NCBI RefSeq assembly: GCF_900090045.1
Contig: NC_041775.1
Span: forward strand, 62,001 to 126,000
DNA from: Plasmodium malariae
Taxonomy: Eukaryota > Apicomplexa > Aconoidasida > Haemosporida > Plasmodiidae
DNA length: 64,000 nucleotides
Reading direction: 5' to 3'
In this document: positions 61,777 through 64,000 of the stretch, piece after piece
Layout: each line of letters starts with the position of its first letter
Position numbering within the stretch: position 1 is the stretch's first letter
The notes under the pieces: generated by a model
The model's input: only the letters and a program-made list of their open reading frames with translations
Database searches by the model: none
What the model was told of the DNA's origin: nothing
Made by a program: the position numbers and the translations under genes

Positions 61777-64000
61777 ATGGGAGCTTCACAATCCATAGTA
61801 ATATTAATTTTCTTTTAATAAAACTGAATATGTCAATAAATTATCTATATATTATAAAAAAAAAATAATAATACAACTAACATAAAAATCAATATCTAAA
61901 TATTTCCTAATTATTTTTCTTTGAATCTAGTTCTCAAAGGGAGAACGTCTAGAATTGAACAATTGGGTTACGTCACATAATATAGTGAATAAAATAAAAT
62001 ATATTATAAGTAAAACTAGTTCCTTAAGCAGAAATGGTATTAAAAAAGAAGTTTTTCGGAAAGAATGCTTAAATTTGGTGAATTTTCTAATTATACAAAA
62101 GAATGCACGTCCAAATATTTTATCACAAAGACGATGGGAAGTATTACTAAAAGAATTTTTAAGTAGATACTTTAACAAGCCTACTAAACATGGAATATGT
62201 CCTTTTATATTAAAAGAAGATGAAAGAGACCTTTTAAGATTATCATATACAGCGCATGATTTCTGTGAAGAAAAAAATAGTCGTCTAAAATCTCTAAAAC
62301 CCTATGAAACACCAGATGAAAATTTTTACAAATGTAACCGTGAACCTGAATGTATAGATAAATTTAAAGAATATAATGCATGGATTCAAGAAAGAAGAGT
62401 AGGTTTTTATCAAAATAGCATTTTTAAGAAATCCCTAGAAATACCACCACAAATCCATTTTCCAACAGACGAAAGATGTAATGTATTCAGGGATAAAACT
62501 TTTCATGAACTCGTAAGTGCAGACATGGATAAATTTCCATATTCTCAAGATTCGTATGAAGGAAAAGAAATTTGTACAGAAGATATACTAGAACAAAGTT
62601 CAACATCAGCTGCACATACGCAGATAGATAGAACTACTGTCGAACAAGAATCTCAATCTTCTGATAATTCTGAACATGATATACCTTTAGAAACTGAAGC
62701 TATTGAAGAAGAAATATCAAAAATTCAATCTGAAGACATTTCCTTAAAAAAAGATATAATATTCCAAGTTCTCAAACATTTAGAAACTCCACAAGGAACA
62801 ATACATCCTCTACTTGAAAAAATGTTTTTAAGTAATGATCTTAAATCTGATTTGTCAACATATAATGAATCCGTTGTTGTCCCAAATTCTATATTTCAAT
62901 ACCCACTCTCTATAATTACTTGTACCACTAATGCTCTATTTCCCTTTTTTTGACATAACTATACTAAATAATATAATATTTAAAATGTATTTACAGATCT
63001 AGGAGGAAATACATCCATCATATATATATCATCTTTTTTAATATTTTTTCCAATAGTTATACTATTTTTCCTTTTTATTAAAGTAATATAAATTATATGT
63101 ATTATATATATGATAAACACACTATTACTGTAATAAATTTTTTTATAAATATCTTTTTACTATATTGCAGTACAATTTAACAAGGATGATAAAAAAAAAA
63201 AAACGATAAAAAAAAGACAAGTAAAATTACTTAGAATAGTAACACCTTTACATGCTGCTAGAAAAAGTAAGTTTTTAACGCACGAACATGAGGAAGATTT
63301 CTTACATAATGATGAAAAAATCATAAAAAACATTAAAATACATGAACATAACGTGAACAAAAACACCAAAATATCAAAGAGAAAAAAGGACAGAACAAAA
63401 ACTATTATAGAAATACATATGGAAGTGCTCGAAGAATTCAGAAATGAAGAATGGAAATCCAGCAAAGGAGAATTTTTATCAATATGCATAGAACAGCTTA
63501 CAAATGAGAAATACAATACACATTCTCATTTAACAAAAGATGAACTAATAATGGAAAATATTAAAAGATTGAATGATGTTGAACAACAAAAATTTCTATG
63601 GAATAAATGGATAGAAAGACATGGAAATCTTTCAGAAATTTTGAAAAAAGAAAATTGTTTTAATAATTTGAAAAATGAATGGAAAAAAGAACTACAAGAT
63701 TACGTCGAAAAAATGAAAGAATTAGAAAAAAAATCCTCTAATGAAAATCACAACTTTTCATTTTTACGAAGAGAAAAAGATATATGGAAACAATGGATAT
63801 TAAAAAAGGGTACTATTGTAGAACAGTATTTGAAACAAGACTGGTTTAAAAAATTGGAAGAGGAGTTACAGAATAGGTTATATACTTTCGAAATTGCAGA
63901 AACTATATATGATGTATCATTAATAAATATGGAAGAATTGGTATACAAAGAATGTTATCAAGAATTATATAAATATGTAAAAAAAAAAGTATTAGTAAAA
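61777..64000 (+). CDS. STP1: STP1/SURFIN-like subtelomeric protein, 3' end outside the window
   Basis: Proposed exons are 61777-61797, 61931-62921, 62997-63082 and 63171 to the edge, all with GT-AG introns. Exon 1 is only MGASQSI; it is inferred from splice phase and could be wrong. Exon 2 (about 330 residues) has the cysteine-containing N-terminal domain: FRKECLNLVNFLI, KHGICPFIL, DERDLLRLSYTAHDFCEEK and YKCNREPECIDKFKEYNAWI, then an acidic serine/glutamate-rich region. Exon 3 encodes one TM segment (IIYISSFLIFFPIVILFFLF). Exon 4 is the cytoplasmic tail, with tryptophan-containing blocks (LWNKWIERHGNLSEILKKE, NEWKKELQDYVEKM, IWKQWILKKGTIVEQYLK) as in STP1 and SURFIN proteins. These are thought to sit at or near the infected-cell surface. 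A run of 13 A at 63191-63203 puts the start of exon 4 out of frame with the rest. Either a one-base lesion or error is present, or the acceptor is at 63183-63184 (CAAG|GAT), which keeps the frame. Confidence 0.8.

Noticed and set aside
61927..62178. Minus-strand frame over STP1 exon 2
   Set aside because: Antisense shadow of a clear coding exon. Minus frames at 63160-63516 and 63748-63948 are shadows too.
1..64000. Telomere repeats, CRISPR, tRNA or rRNA genes
   Set aside because: No GGGTT(T/C)A tract, spaced repeat array, or tRNA/rRNA-like sequence was noticed in either strand.

Overview
This looks like subtelomeric DNA from a malaria parasite, most likely Plasmodium malariae or a close malariae-like relative. 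The sequence is extremely AT-rich, with long poly-A/T and (TA)n tracts. Its recognisable genes are two-exon, two-transmembrane exported-protein genes of the P. malariae fam-l and fam-m types, plus the 5' part of an STP1/SURFIN-like gene. I saw no tRNA, rRNA, CRISPR array, transposon or telomere repeat tract. Species and family names rest on recognising the proteins by eye, not on a search.

Layout. Nearly all genes of the fam-l/fam-m type lie on the minus strand. The left edge (1-75) cuts through the first exon of one. A broken exported-type gene follows (2035-2785), then a less AT-rich island (about 5.4-7.5 kb) and a doubtful small plus-strand ORF (7726-8088). Next come two tandem copies of one unit. 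Each holds an intact fam-m (11103-12070 and 22520-23503) with a damaged fam-l about 2.4 kb upstream of it in transcription terms (14610-15458 and 25837-26675). The period is about 11.3 kb. From 28 to 61 kb there are mostly relics: minus-strand pseudogenes at 29.5-30.1, 32.3-33.4, 44.0-44.9 and 49.4-50.3 kb, and plus-strand relics at 20.0, 36.1, 52.6 and 55.8 kb. Two intact genes stand among them: a 248-residue exported two-TM protein (38477-39348) and a fam-l (57945-58842). The right edge holds an STP1-like gene (61777 to beyond 64000) with four exons in this window.

How the genes relate. Ten loci share one 5' module: a signal-peptide exon of about 29 codons starting M-E/M-G/M-K, a phase-0 intron of about 116-130 bp, then an export-motif-like arginine. 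In seven loci with a readable exon 2 that arginine is exactly codon 23 of the exon (residue 52 of the protein). Two TM segments and a KYxK-type tail follow. The middle of the proteins differs strongly between loci. Seven of the ten also share a noncoding block about 400-550 bp upstream of the ATG. All are expected to be exported to, or placed in membranes of, the infected red cell.

Most non-genic DNA is old segmental duplication. Blocks matched by eye are 1.4-3.0 with 28.8-30.5 kb, 9.5-17 with 21-28 kb, 17.3-19.8 with 52.0-54.5 kb, and 35.2-37.6 with 54.9-57.1 kb, all in direct orientation. Several frame breaks fall in homopolymers, so some 'pseudogenes' could be assembly errors; others carry several independent lesions and are clearly dead.
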